A stretch of 64,000 nt of DNA from Megamerina dolium. Its lineage: Eukaryota > Arthropoda > Insecta > Diptera > Megamerinidae. Numbering within the stretch: position 1 is the stretch's first letter; each line of letters opens with the position of its first letter. The stretch is from contig OY978526.1 in assembly GCA_963854835.1 (NCBI GenBank), positions 38,726,501 through 38,790,500 on the forward strand, given 5' to 3'. The notes beneath the pieces were generated by a model. That model ran no database searches. It was not told the origin of the DNA and worked only from the letters and a program-made list of their open reading frames with translations. Of the stretch, positions 48,973-59,940 are shown one piece after another. Both the position numbers and the translations under genes were made by a program.

Positions 48973-50965
48973 TCATATCCCTTAAAAAAATTAATTATTA
49001 ATTAATTAATTCTTAATTACGGAATGTAATATCTGACTACTTCGAGTTCTCTTAAAAAATATGATTCTTTTGAGGTAATTTTTCAATATGTAGGTCAAAC
49101 TGGTGGGACTTTATCAATAGTGAAATTAAACAATATTCAAAAACGAGTATTTAATGTGTAGGTATTGAAAACCCTTGTTTAGATACTCATCCATGCTTCG
49201 CATGATTTCTCAATGGAAATTTTTATAATAGAAGCACCCTGTGGTGGTGCTGGTCAAGCATATCACAATGACCGTCCTGTATTCACCCCTTATGGAAGCT
49301 CGTCTATAATATGAACATAAAAAGGCCTGAAAGCCGACAAAATCCCCATAACCGCTAAGGGATCACCTAACAGAGAGGTGAAATGTAAAGTCGACCCCTA
49401 TTAATTTAATTGTTTCAACATTTCAACCTGAATGGGCTAAACGCCTACCTCCATCCTTGGCGGGGACTCGCCTACAAAAATGTTTGTATGAAATTGACTC
49501 ACAGTGCTCGCTTGATGTCCCAACTGTGATCCGAAACCCATTCATTTCTGCTCTATAATATTTCTTCTGAAGCTATTAACGCCCTATCACCACCTTTCGA
49601 AACGCCGTCAATACAAAATGGACGAAAAGTAACTGTTTGGAAACAATCTCATTCCGTCTTCATGCAATTCTAGTGGGAAAATGTGAATGAATTCAATCAA
49701 TAAATAAACGAAAACGAAAAAAATAAGCAATTGTAAGCTAAATTTAAAAACTTTATCCATAAACTCAAGTGCCCGCAATAGGCTCCAAATAATGAGATCT
49801 GTACTTGCTCATCATTTTTGAATCAATTGCGAAATTAACCCATCAACAACCCTCTGGTTTCAAAACAGAGAAAATTAATAATGACATGAAACTCCCTCTC
49901 AAAGAGTCAATTCTGAATTCATAAAAATTGTTTACTTTATATTTTTTCGAACTATAAACTATCTTTATGAGTAATTATGCAAATGTGTTGAAAACACATT
50001 TTAATTTACACTCACCAAAATCATGTCACACAATATCACTGTTGTTTCTCATCCCAGCACGCACACTTGTTAATTGACATACTAATGAACGTTTGTACGT
50101 ACATACTCACATTAGATTGCATCATTACATGGTTATACATGCAATTTTTAAACGATTACATTCTATGAAAATTAATTGAATACACAATACCAATTGTTAA
50201 TCTAATTAAAGAAACTACACAAATTAGAGAGAAAAAACAAAGGGTGAAAATGAGACAGAGAGGCAAATTGGGAATAAGATAATAAACACCTCGATCTGAA
50301 TAACATATGCACATTCCTACGTGTACTTTCAACTTATCAAAGTACATGCCTATATATTTTCACCAACATACATACATGCAGATAATTTAAGATAAAGTGA
50401 AATTTACACATACGTACATAACAATGGTACCTGTTATCAGCATTGACGTTGTGCAAAAATAGTGATAAACAAGTGAACACTACCTGCCGGTAACTAACAT
50501 ATGTAGGTACCCCTTTGTAGCTTCGTTTATACATAATATATTATTAGTGAAATAAAACACAACAAGAACAAATAGCATTACCACTGATATTGCGTAGATA
50601 ACATTTGAAGGTTTGCAAAAAACACAAAGAAGCAACAACAACAACTACGACTACAAAAACTAACAAATACAATATAAACGAATAAATAAATATAAATATA
50701 AATAAATAACAAAATGTTGTTGCTGTAATTTATATGAATTTATTCTACATACTGATGATGACTTCATACGAGTCTGACAAGCTTTATTTCGATCTTATTG
50801 TTGTTGTTGTTGTTCAACAGCTACAACTGAATTTTCTATTATTATTTAAATTTATGTGAGTATTTGCTGTTGATTTCTTGCCGGTACTAGGTAAATACAT
50901 ATGTACTATGTTGTACATCAAAATGTACGAGTATAGTATATAAATTGAAAAATTCCCAAAACATG

Positions 50966-50997
<32 letters not shown>

Positions 50998-51310
50998 TTA
51001 TTTGCACAAAGAAAACAAAAAATGCTAGTAAGTAATAGTATTAAAACTTATGTGTGAGATCATAATAATAATAATCGCAACACCAATAATAAGATCAGTA
51101 CCAATATCCATATGTAGTTGAAAAGAAATGAACTAATAAACAAAAACAACAACATATACCTGCACTAGCATATACTGTACATAAGAGTATGTATACTATG
51201 TTCATATTATATAATAAATCGGGTATACTCGTTTAACATCAATTACCCGATTATATCATTGCGCTATTAGCGATATTGTTATTGTTGTCACTGTTGTTGT
51301 TCAATTTGTT

Positions 51311-51655
51311 TCAACTGAGAATTGATTTAAAGTTCAAACGAATTGAGTTCATCTTTATTAGCTCATAAAATAAATATTTTGAATTGTATCCATTGAATAT
51401 ATAGTTCTTATTAAACAAATAAAAACACAGCCATTCATTTCTACATATTTTATGCTTGTAGGGGTCATATAGATTTTCTAAGCGTTGGTTAGGTGACCAG
51501 TGCTGGTTTTTTCTACAACAGATTGGATTTTTTCCATTGTCGCATTCTGAAGAGAACATCGAGAGCAATTTCAATGGATTTTGAAGGGCTAAACGGTGTC
51601 CACATAATTCATCTTTATATCCAATGTATAACCCCTTGTGCCAATTTAGTCCCAT
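51311..51655 (-). other. Unrecognised 114-codon open frame in the tau intron
   Basis: A minus-strand frame beginning right after ATTGCTATAG (a possible acceptor), with MGLNWHKGLYIGYKDELCGH, then a Cys-containing stretch (SSECDNGKNPICC) and LYDPYKHKICRNEWL, before drifting into AT-rich codons. The first ~75 residues have a balanced composition unlike chance frames here. It may be an exon of a nested gene or the remains of an unknown element; no function is proposed. Confidence 0.25.
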
Positions 51656-52347
51656 CTATAGCAATATAACGTACAAAGATATTCTAAGTTTTAAATTTAT
51701 AAAATGTGTTTTACATAATTTTGTTTGGAAAAGCTGAAACGAAGCGGAGGCAGATGTGTCCTTCTGGCTTAAGACAACCAAAAATACAATTTGATTAAAC
51801 ATATAACTTACTTATATATCCGTTAATATGCTAATATATATTCCTAGTAAAGTCATAAATTCAAATTTTTCTAATTTTTTTTTGGATATTACTTTACCAC
51901 AATTTCTTCCACATTTTCCATGTTTTAGCACAATTTTCTATTGTTATTACAGCAGCTTGCAACTCACCATTAATTGAGTGGTGAATAATTATATACATTT
52001 TCTTAGAATTAAAAATCACTTTTGAAATTATAAGATGAAAAATTTTGTTTTGAATATTTGAATATTGAAGATATTGTATATTAACGTAATACGCGCTCTG
52101 TAGCTAGTTTAAAATATTGAATAATTGTAAGAGATTGATAGAAGAAGATGACGCAAAAAGAAAAAAAGAACATTCGAATAAGAATAATTGAAGAATAAAG
52201 ACGCTTTAATTTGACCGTGGTGTTTTGTTTATTGAGAAAAATAAAAACGGCTTAAAAAAATCACAATTCCTAACTATATTTCTAATAACATTCACTCATT
52301 TTTTACTTACTTACTTACTTATGTGGCCATAACAACCGAATATCGAT

Positions 52348-52626
52348 TTAGGCCGAAAATAACATGCTTCGCCAGCCATCTCTGTTCTTCGCTAGCTGGC
52401 GCCAGTTAGAAATTCCAAGCGCCGTAAGGTTCTCCAGTACTTGGTCTTTCCACCGGAGGTTTGGTGTTCCTCTTCTGCGTCGTCCTCCAGCGGGTTCCGA
52501 ATATAACACCTTCTTAGCTGGAGCGTGTTCTTCCATTCGCTCGACATGACCTAGCCAGCGCAGCCGCTGGATTTTGATGCGCTTTACTATGTCAATATAT
52601 GTTAATGCTGGTTCCAAGATAGACAA
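52348..52626 (-). pseudogene. RTE terminal domain, separated from the main frame
   Basis: This frame contains IVKRIKIQRLRWLGHVERM, PAGGRRRRGTPNLRWKD and GISNWRQLAKNRDGWR, the basic terminal block normally fused after the reverse transcriptase. It overlaps the end of the 801-codon frame in a different register. The intervening ~130 residues, still visible in the 24.3-24.6 kb copy, are missing, so a deletion caused the frame break. Confidence 0.8.
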
Positions 52627-54997
52627 AGTCCATTACTACTTCAAAAGCGTAGTTGTCAACAGTGACGTGCTGTCCAAGACGCCGGGACTCTTTGTTTGTT
52701 GATACTAGATACTTCGTCTTGCCCTCGTTCACCGTGAGACCCATCCGACGCGACTCTCTTTCCAACTCTGAGAATGCTGCACTGACTGCTCGCGTGTTCA
52801 TGCCGATTATGTCAATATCGTCGGCATACGCTAACAGCATGACACTTTTGTTGAAGATAGTGCCATTATGTCGTAGATCAGCAGCTCGTATTATTTTCTC
52901 CATAATTAGATTGAAGAAGTCGCACGATAACGAATCACCTTGTCTGAAACCCCGTTCGGTATTAAACGATGCAGAGAGGTCCTTCCCAATTTTCACTGCA
53001 CAACGGGAGTTATGCAGTGTCATTCTACAAAGTCGAATGAGCTTTGCAGGAATACCGAACTCAGACATTGTTGCGTAGAGGTAATCCCTTACCGGACTGT
53101 CGAAAGCGGCTTTATAATCAACAAATAGGTGGTGTGTGTCGATCTGTTTTTCTTGGGTCTTCTCCAGGATTTGGCGCAGTGTGAAAATATGGTCGATGGT
53201 GGATTTACCAGGTCTGAAGCCACACTGATACGGTCCAATCAGGTTGCTGAGCATAGGCTTCAACCTTTCACACAGTACGCTCGATAGAACCTTGTATGCG
53301 ATGCTCAGGAGACTTATTCCACGGTAGTTGGCGCAAATTGTGGGGTCTCCTTTTTTATGTACAGGACAGAGAACACTGAGCCTCCAATCATCAGGCATGC
53401 TTTCATCCGACCATATTCTGCTTATGAGCTGGTGCATGCGGGTGAGCAGCTCATCGCCTCCGGTCTTAAACAACTCGGCAGGCAGGCCATCAGCACCTGC
53501 AGCTTTGTTGTTCTTCAGCCTTAAAATGGCCGTTTCAACCTCCTCATAGTCGGGTGGTGGAATATCAACACCATCATCTGTAATTGGGGTTATCGGGCAA
53601 TCTCCTTCACTGGCGGAATTGTTCGTAGCATCGCCATTCAGTAACGTGGAGAAGTGTTCCCTCCATAGGCTCAGTACACTCTGGACATCCGTAACCAGAT
53701 TCCCATTTCCATCACGACAAGAAGAGGCTCCGGGATTTAAACCTCCACTCAGGTACTTGATCTTTTCAAAGAATTTTCGAGTCTCATTCTTGTCGGTACA
53801 CATCTCTATCTCCTCACACTCGCGTCTTTCCAACTCCCTCTTCTTGCGCCTGAAAAGACGTCTCTCTGCACTCCTTTTCTCTCTATACCGCTCCTTAACA
53901 GCTCGCGTTACGCCTGCACGCAGGGTTTTTCTGTAGGCGGCGTCTTTCTCTGCGGTAGCGTCGCGACACTCCTGATCATACCACTCATTCCTCAGAGTCC
54001 GGTAGTAACCGATTACCTCCTCGGCAGCAGCAGTCATGGAGTGGGATATATGTGTCCACCGTGCGCATGTATCATCAAGAGGGGGAGTGTTCTGCATAAG
54101 CAGATCCGATAGTCGAGTGGAAAATGCATCTGCTGTCTCTGGTGATCGCAGCTTACTGACGTCGAGCTTTCTCTGTGTGGGACTTCTCTTGTTATTTGCG
54201 ACACATAGGCGTGTGCGCACCTTAGCTGCAACAAGGTAGTGATCCGAGTCGATGTTGGCACCACGGATCGATTTCACGTCCATCACACTGGAAGCATGCC
54301 TTCCGTCAATCACCACATGATCAATTTGGTTTCTTGTACGTTGATCTGGAGACAGCCATGTCGCTTTGTGGATGTCGAGATGCTGGAATCTGGTACCACC
54401 AATTACCATGTTTCGTGCTGCGGCGAAGTCGATCAGCCTCATTCCGTTATCGGAGGTGTTCTGGTGGAGGCTGAATTTTCCGACAGTTGGACCAAAGGTA
54501 CCTTCCTTCCCCACCCTGGCATTAAAGTCGCCAAGCACGATTTTGATATCGTGGCGGGGGCAGCGGTCATAAGCTTCTTCGAGGCGCTGAAAGAAGCTCT
54601 CCTTGGTCTCATTGTCCTTCTCATCCGTCGGAGCGTGGGCACATATAAGGCTGATGTTGAAAAATTTTGCCTTGATGCGGATTGTGGCCAGCCGTTCGTT
54701 CACAGGCGTGAACTGTGAGACAAGATGTCGTAGTCTCTTGCTGACCAAAAATCCACATCCTAATTCGTGCCTTTCAGCATGGCAACTGTAGTAGATGTCA
54801 CAGGACGCTCTTTTGGAGCAGCCCTGTCCTGTCCATCGCATTTCCTGGAGAGCGGTGATGTCAGCTCTGTATTTTTCGAGGACATCAACCAGCTGGATAG
54901 AGGCACCCTCCCTGTTACTGTCGGAAGAATTGCCAATTGCTTGCCGACAGGTACCGTTCGAAAGAAAAATCTTATCGATATTAAATTTGTTATGCAT
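52592..54997 (-). CDS. RTE-type endonuclease-reverse transcriptase, 801 codons, chimeric N-terminus
   Basis: Residues 1 to about 28 (MHNKFNIDKIFLSNGTCRQA...) come from the SINE. From REGASIQLVDVLEKYRAD onward it is retroelement protein. The apurinic-type endonuclease shows TALQEMRW (about 48-55), LGDFNARVG (155-163), NQIDHVVIDGR and SDHYLVAAK (251-259); the N-terminal WNVR block of the family is absent because of the 5' truncation. The reverse transcriptase follows with YRGISLLS, GFRPGKSTIDHIFTLRQILE, FVDYKAAFDSP, GFRQGDSLSC and catalytic YADD (724-727). The RT motif set fits the RTE clade. The frame ends early at the deletion (YLGTSINIY stop). An intact-looking but probably non-functional reading frame. 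Confidence 0.88.
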   Translation of the reverse strand: MHNKFNIDKIFLSNGTCRQAIGNSSDSNREGASIQLVDVLEKYRADITALQEMRWTGQGCSKRASCDIYYSCHAERHELGCGFLVSKRLRHLVSQFTPVNERLATIRIKAKFFNISLICAHAPTDEKDNETKESFFQRLEEAYDRCPRHDIKIVLGDFNARVGKEGTFGPTVGKFSLHQNTSDNGMRLIDFAAARNMVIGGTRFQHLDIHKATWLSPDQRTRNQIDHVVIDGRHASSVMDVKSIRGANIDSDHYLVAAKVRTRLCVANNKRSPTQRKLDVSKLRSPETADAFSTRLSDLLMQNTPPLDDTCARWTHISHSMTAAAEEVIGYYRTLRNEWYDQECRDATAEKDAAYRKTLRAGVTRAVKERYREKRSAERRLFRRKKRELERRECEEIEMCTDKNETRKFFEKIKYLSGGLNPGASSCRDGNGNLVTDVQSVLSLWREHFSTLLNGDATNNSASEGDCPITPITDDGVDIPPPDYEEVETAILRLKNNKAAGADGLPAELFKTGGDELLTRMHQLISRIWSDESMPDDWRLSVLCPVHKKGDPTICANYRGISLLSIAYKVLSSVLCERLKPMLSNLIGPYQCGFRPGKSTIDHIFTLRQILEKTQEKQIDTHHLFVDYKAAFDSPVRDYLYATMSEFGIPAKLIRLCRMTLHNSRCAVKIGKDLSASFNTERGFRQGDSLSCDFFNLIMEKIIRAADLRHNGTIFNKSVMLLAYADDIDIIGMNTRAVSAAFSELERESRRMGLTVNEGKTKYLVSTNKESRRLGQHVTVDNYAFEVVMDFVYLGTSINIY

Positions 54998-57056
54998 CAG
55001 CCGGGGATTGAACCACGACCTACAGATCAGAAGGCGAACACACTAACCACTGAGCTACGGCACCCACTAACATTTTATGCCAGAAATTCATATGGACAAA
55101 GCACTATGTCCATGTGAATTTCTGGCTTTTTTTATGTTGCGAAGTTAATGTAAGACATATCAACAAAATTTTCCGAGGGACTTTGAAGAAAAACTATGCT
55201 TTCTACGCTTTCTATAGTCTTATCAAACAAGGGCGCTTTCATCAGTGCGCTATACTTGCTTACATCTAACATTTGATTAACTTTTATTGAAAAGGTTAGA
55301 ATGTAACAAGTAACGATCTAAGTTGTAACCAACACTTTGAATATATATTTCTTCGGTTTAATTTCACATCCATTCATTCTTTCTTATTTTTTAACAATAA
55401 TTCAAATATAAACATACCTCTTACCCATACTACAGCAATAGCAAAATGAAGACAATAATAACAACAATGGAAATACTGAGCATATATGGTGTATAATACT
55501 TGTAGCAACAACATATCAAATGATTTTGCTTATATGCTTTAGTGCACTAACTATCTTTGCTATATGTACTTGGGCATATGTATGAAGTGTGTTTAGCATA
55601 ACGATTTGTCTTGTTATTGTTCTTATTTTTATGGCTGTAGTTTTCGTTTTGAATTTTTTTCTATTTTTCCATGAATGCACATATGGAATATTATAAAATT
55701 AATCGCAATTAAATACTTCTTTATGTAGCTTATGATCCACATGATACATAAGCACTTGTAATACTCTGCAAATGTGCAAGCAACAGCAAGCAATCATATA
55801 CATACTATACATACATGCATAAATACATTTTGTGATTGTCACATTTAAAGGTCTATGAACTGTTGTATTTAAGGTATTATGTGCGGCAATATTGTTCTGC
55901 GTTTCTATTTCTATATTTGAATTTTTTTCATTGCGACGTATGAGTAACATTAAATTTATATGTTCGCATGCGTGTGTGTGTGTGTGTGTGTGTGTGATCA
56001 ATTAAAATAATGTTTATACTCGCATTTCTCTATTTCCTAACGGCAAACATATGCAAATTATTGTATCAACTTGTTCAAACATAATTTGCCACTTGTAGGA
56101 ACAAGCCAACTTCAGACATGCTGAGTGAAGCAATAAAATGTTCTTCTACTAGAAGCTTAACACAGCACAACAGAGCGGGAGAAAATAAGAACTATTGTAG
56201 TTACATGCTACAATAATGCATAAGAATGTTTAGTTTCAAAATCATCACTAATGGCACTTACACAAATACAGATGTACATATATGTATATATATACGTACA
56301 ATAGCGACATACACGTACATTAAATATGTATGCCATCATTTCGTACATACATTCGTCTATGCCGGCTCGTATGTCTGGCATTGATTGGTGGCTACGAGAG
56401 TACACACTACCACCACTATTTCAAAATTAGTGTGTAAATGTAGGTATATTTATAGATTATATTTTTGTCTTTTTCATTTCGACGATATTGTGCCGCTGAT
56501 ATCCTGGTGCACGAGCGATGATATCAAAACCTCACAATTGGGTGTGTTATAAATGTGCAAAAGTAATTATGATGGAAATAAGGATAATAATTTTATTTTT
56601 AGGCTTATTTCACATGAAAAATGTGAAATTATATGTCAAAAAAATTTATGAGCCTTTCAGAATATGATGGTTTTAACTATTAATCGATAATCCCACCCAG
56701 TGAAGAAGTTTGGAAACATTTCTTCATTATTTCTATTTTTTTTTTTGCAAACAAGCTCTAAGAAAAACGTTCAATTTAAAAAAAAAAATGATACTCAAGA
56801 AATTTGTAAAGATCTAATGTAGAAGGTAAGATAATCTCTGCGTGTTACAGGCACTTTAAGTACAACAATTATTGTAAAATAATGACAATTTTATAATAAA
56901 AACATTTAAAGAAATATCGCTTTTATCATGGTGCCCACCTCTCAGCCATGAACTATTTGCCAACACCTTCACACCACTTTTGTGTGTAATACAATGATAT
57001 CAAACGTTTTAATTTCAACTCGACTCGTTTTTTTTTTATTGTTCATTGTTTGTTAC

Positions 57057-57372
57057 CTTTTTGCTCCGCTTGTGCTTGTTGCTGTTGTTTTGCATCTACT
57101 TGTTTTAATTGTTCTTGTTGTGCTGGTGCTGGTGCTGGTTTTGGTGGTTGTGGTTGCTGCTGCTGCTGTTTAAATTCTTGCAATATATCCTGTTGCAATT
57201 GTTGTTGGTGTGGTTGTTCACCCTTTAATGAGTGTGAGTCATCCAATAATGTGGTTGTTGTTGTAGTTAATATTGTTGATGTATTTAAAATGGTCGCATT
57301 CGTATCATTGGAAGCGCCAACAGGAGCAGACGCAGCTTCCATAATCAAGCTTTTCTCCATGATCTCAGCCAT
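57057..57372 (-). CDS. tau: tau, first coding exon of the short form
   Basis: ATG in context CAAAATGG opens MAEIMEKSLIMEAASAPVGA, followed by a Thr-rich stretch, LLDDSHSLKGEQPHQQQLQQ, Gln/Pro/Ala tracts and AEQK plus one base before donor GTAACA. The start resembles the MADVLEKS-type amino end of Drosophila tau, and the Gln-rich projection domain is also typical. Phase 1 fits the AA at 25290, giving QKEGDNDSG. The frame is 105 codons plus one base. Confidence 0.85.
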
Positions 57373-57445
57373 TTTGTATGTACTGAGTGAATCAGTGGAA
57401 AAAATATAAGCGCAAAATAATGCTTTTCCTTTCTTTTACGTCCGC

Positions 57446-57446
57446 G

Positions 57447-57488
<42 letters not shown>

Positions 57489-57490
57489 TC
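57446..57490. repeat. CT/GA run near the tau promoter
   Basis: An interrupted (CT)n tract about 75-120 nt upstream of the tau ATG reads as GAGAGA on the coding strand. It lies in the 5' leader or core promoter. GAGA tracts of this kind bind Trl/GAGA factor in flies; binding here is inference. Confidence 0.8.
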
Positions 57491-58654
57491 TTCTAGTCTT
57501 TCAACTTTGAACGAACAAACTTCCTTTCAATAAGAAGATGCAGCGAAAAGATGTGATGAGATACGAGAATGCACGAATTATACCGCAGGACTTCGTGCTC
57601 GGTTTTTCTTCACAATTTTTTTTTTTTCACAGCAACTGCCTGTATGTATATCTTCTATTAAAATTATGAATATGGAGAAAAAAAATTGAAAACGCAATTT
57701 GGTCTCTTCTTGAGTTTACGATTAAAAATTTTAATTGGAATGCTTTGCACTTCAATTTGTTGATGATGTTATTGTAACTTGTTAAACCGGAAATTTGAAT
57801 TAGCTAAAAAACATATAAAATAAACCAATAGTATGAAGGGGGACTAATGAACAGAAAATGTAGTTTTTCAATTAATTAAGTAGATGCGTTTTGTGCTTGG
57901 ATAGGTATGTGTGTATACTAACAAATAATGTTCGAGAAAAATTCAAACACCATTAATTATTGGTATACAAGTTGTACTTAAATATGCAGAAAACTGGGGC
58001 GAGAGACCTAAAACGAGAATATCACAATTTCAAAAAACACAAAAATTGCACACTATTTTGGTTTATTCTTTTCAAATACTCTTGCACAAAATCAATAAGT
58101 TTTTTTTTCTTAATTTTCAATAACACTTTTGCTTATTATAGAATTATTCTTCTTATTTTATTCACCAAATGCACAGCGATATCTTAGAAATAACACTTGT
58201 ATATCTATTTGGTCTGTTATCTCGACTTCAACTGATGAAATGGAATAAAAAGCATTCTTCATTAATGTCTAATCAGCTTCTTCACCTAGTAAATATGCGT
58301 TGAGAGCAACACTAATAATGAGAATAACACTGCTAAGCTTTCAGACGGCTCTCATAGTTCGTACCGGTTGTACAGAAGCTTTTTTAGTACATACATATGT
58401 TGTTCATCAGTCTACTTTAAAGAAGCGATGCCTTGCGGTAATTGTTCATACTATTAGTGAGCTTTTGTATAAAAGGAAAAATCTATGTTAAAAATTATAA
58501 CTAAAATCAGTAAATAAATGAAAAATAGCAATGTTTATATACTAAGCTATTTCTGAAATAATTACATATACAATAACCAATAGTCCAAGTCGTAATTCAT
58601 CTAATATGGATTTATAAAATTGACATTGTATAGAAAGCAGCTATAGAAGAGTAT

Positions 58655-58980
58655 TTACATTCGCACTCAGCGTCACCTAAATAGTCGATTTAGCGATATT
58701 GAGCTGTGGATCAAGGGTACAGATGGGATTGATAATGTACATGAGCGATCAACTGCCACGCCCTCATGGAAGTTTTAAAGTGACACGTGGAGTTATGTTA
58801 TACTGCTACATAATTTACAATAAATCGGTGAGCCGCGCTCACTGTTTGTAATAGCTCTCATATAAAATGCTTGCATTTCTTTTAAACTTAAACCGCTGTA
58901 ACTTCAGCAGTCTTTTGGCTAGAACAACCATATTTGACACTTAATATTAATATTAACATTAATGTTGTAGTCTAAAATAA
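58655..58980 (+). repeat. Fragment of the 38.5 kb dispersed repeat
   Basis: Shares ordered words with the 38.5-39.0 kb copy on the plus strand: gatcaagggtac, ggattga, ccacgccc, ctgtaacttc, gtcttttggctagaacaacc and atttgacactta. It is truncated at both ends. Confidence 0.6.
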
Positions 58981-58981
58981 A

Positions 58982-59053
58982 GAGGTCCCTTTGGAGGAGC
59001 TTCTCTTCCAGTACTGTTGTGCGAGTTAAACTTTGGATAGTATTAGAGGGAAA
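58982..59053 (-). mobile_element. SINE 3' fragment
   Basis: On the minus strand it contains ctctaatactatccaaagtt and gcacaacagtactggaagag, matching the 3' part of the SINE at 47.86 kb. The tRNA head is absent. Confidence 0.7.
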
Positions 59054-59191
59054 CTACTAAACTAAATCAAATAAGCACTAAAACGCGTAAAGCTTATTTG
59101 CAGAAGTTGAGTTTAATTTTTAATTTAATTTAATTTTCCGTTAAAGAATAATGCTATAATTGTTGAACCACGAATATTACAAATATAAAAA

Positions 59192-59940
59192 AAAAATTAC
59201 ATTATAGTCGGCTTGGGCCGACCAAATTATACCCTGTACATGTAGATATATGTATATATATGTATAAAGTTTGCTCGCATATCCATCTTTTTCTTTTATT
59301 TTCAGTACTTGGGAGCTACAGGTTGTTACTTCTTACTCTGGTTATTCTTACAACACTAATCCACAACTTATTTACGGTGAACAGTTCGTAAGTTAGGGCC
59401 GTTTTAGCTTTTCTTAAATTTTCGCAACTTCGTATGAGAACCGCAATAAAAAGTGGGCTTACCACGCTGATTTGCATGATTATTGCCGACTATCATAGTA
59501 ATAACCTAACCTATGGGGGCTACTATAAAAGAAGGCGTTACTCGCCCATTTCTGGCAAGATTGTATAGCAGTATAATAAAACTCTACGTTCCAAATATTG
59601 TTATCCCAGATTTTGAAAATTCCGAGGTTAGTCGCTTTGAATGCTTGGTGTGGACGCGGCGGTCGACCGATCATGCCCAATGTCAATCCCCTCCGTATCG
59701 TTGCATAGGTTACTTATGACAATCTTCGTCAAAATAGCTCAATATTTGCTCAAGTTATCGTGCGAACCAGCTAGGTGACAGACAGACGGACAGATGGCCA
59801 TCGTTAAATCGATAATTTAAGCGACGCTGATCACGAATATATATTTATTTTTTTTTCTATATCTCCGGATATTTCTTCAAGTAGTTACAAACATCTGACC
59901 GAAACGAATATACCTTGCATATACTTATGCAGAGTATAAA
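59192..59940 (-). repeat. Reverse copy of the 38.5 kb dispersed repeat
   Basis: It begins attatagtcggcttgggccg with accaaattataccctgt, the complement of the right end of the 38.5 kb copy. It contains cagctaggtgacagacagac and ccatcgttaaatcgat (complement of the CTGT-array region). It ends ctccggatatttcttcaag, gaccgaaacgaatatacc and tatgcagagtata. Internal duplications of the longer copy are missing. Confidence 0.8.

Larger units (their letters stand above)
52304..55065 (-). mobile_element. Chimeric SINE-head / RTE-type LINE
   Basis: On the minus strand the element begins with the tRNA-like SINE head (55065 leftward, GGGTGCCGTAGCTCAGTGG) and about 150 nt of SINE body. At about 54913 it switches to an RTE element lacking its 5' end. 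Then come endonuclease and reverse transcriptase (801-codon frame), an internal deletion at about 52590-52630, the terminal domain (52348-52626), and a 3' end ccgaatatcg-type sequence finishing in an AAGT tandem tail (52304-52320), as is common for RTE elements. A possible short target repeat TAACATT lies at 52286 and 55068 but is too short to trust. Two internal lesions make it non-autonomous despite the long frame. Confidence 0.85.

Noticed and set aside
53328..54718. Plus-strand frames opposite the RTE element
   Set aside because: Shadows of the minus-strand reverse transcriptase frame; no coherent product.
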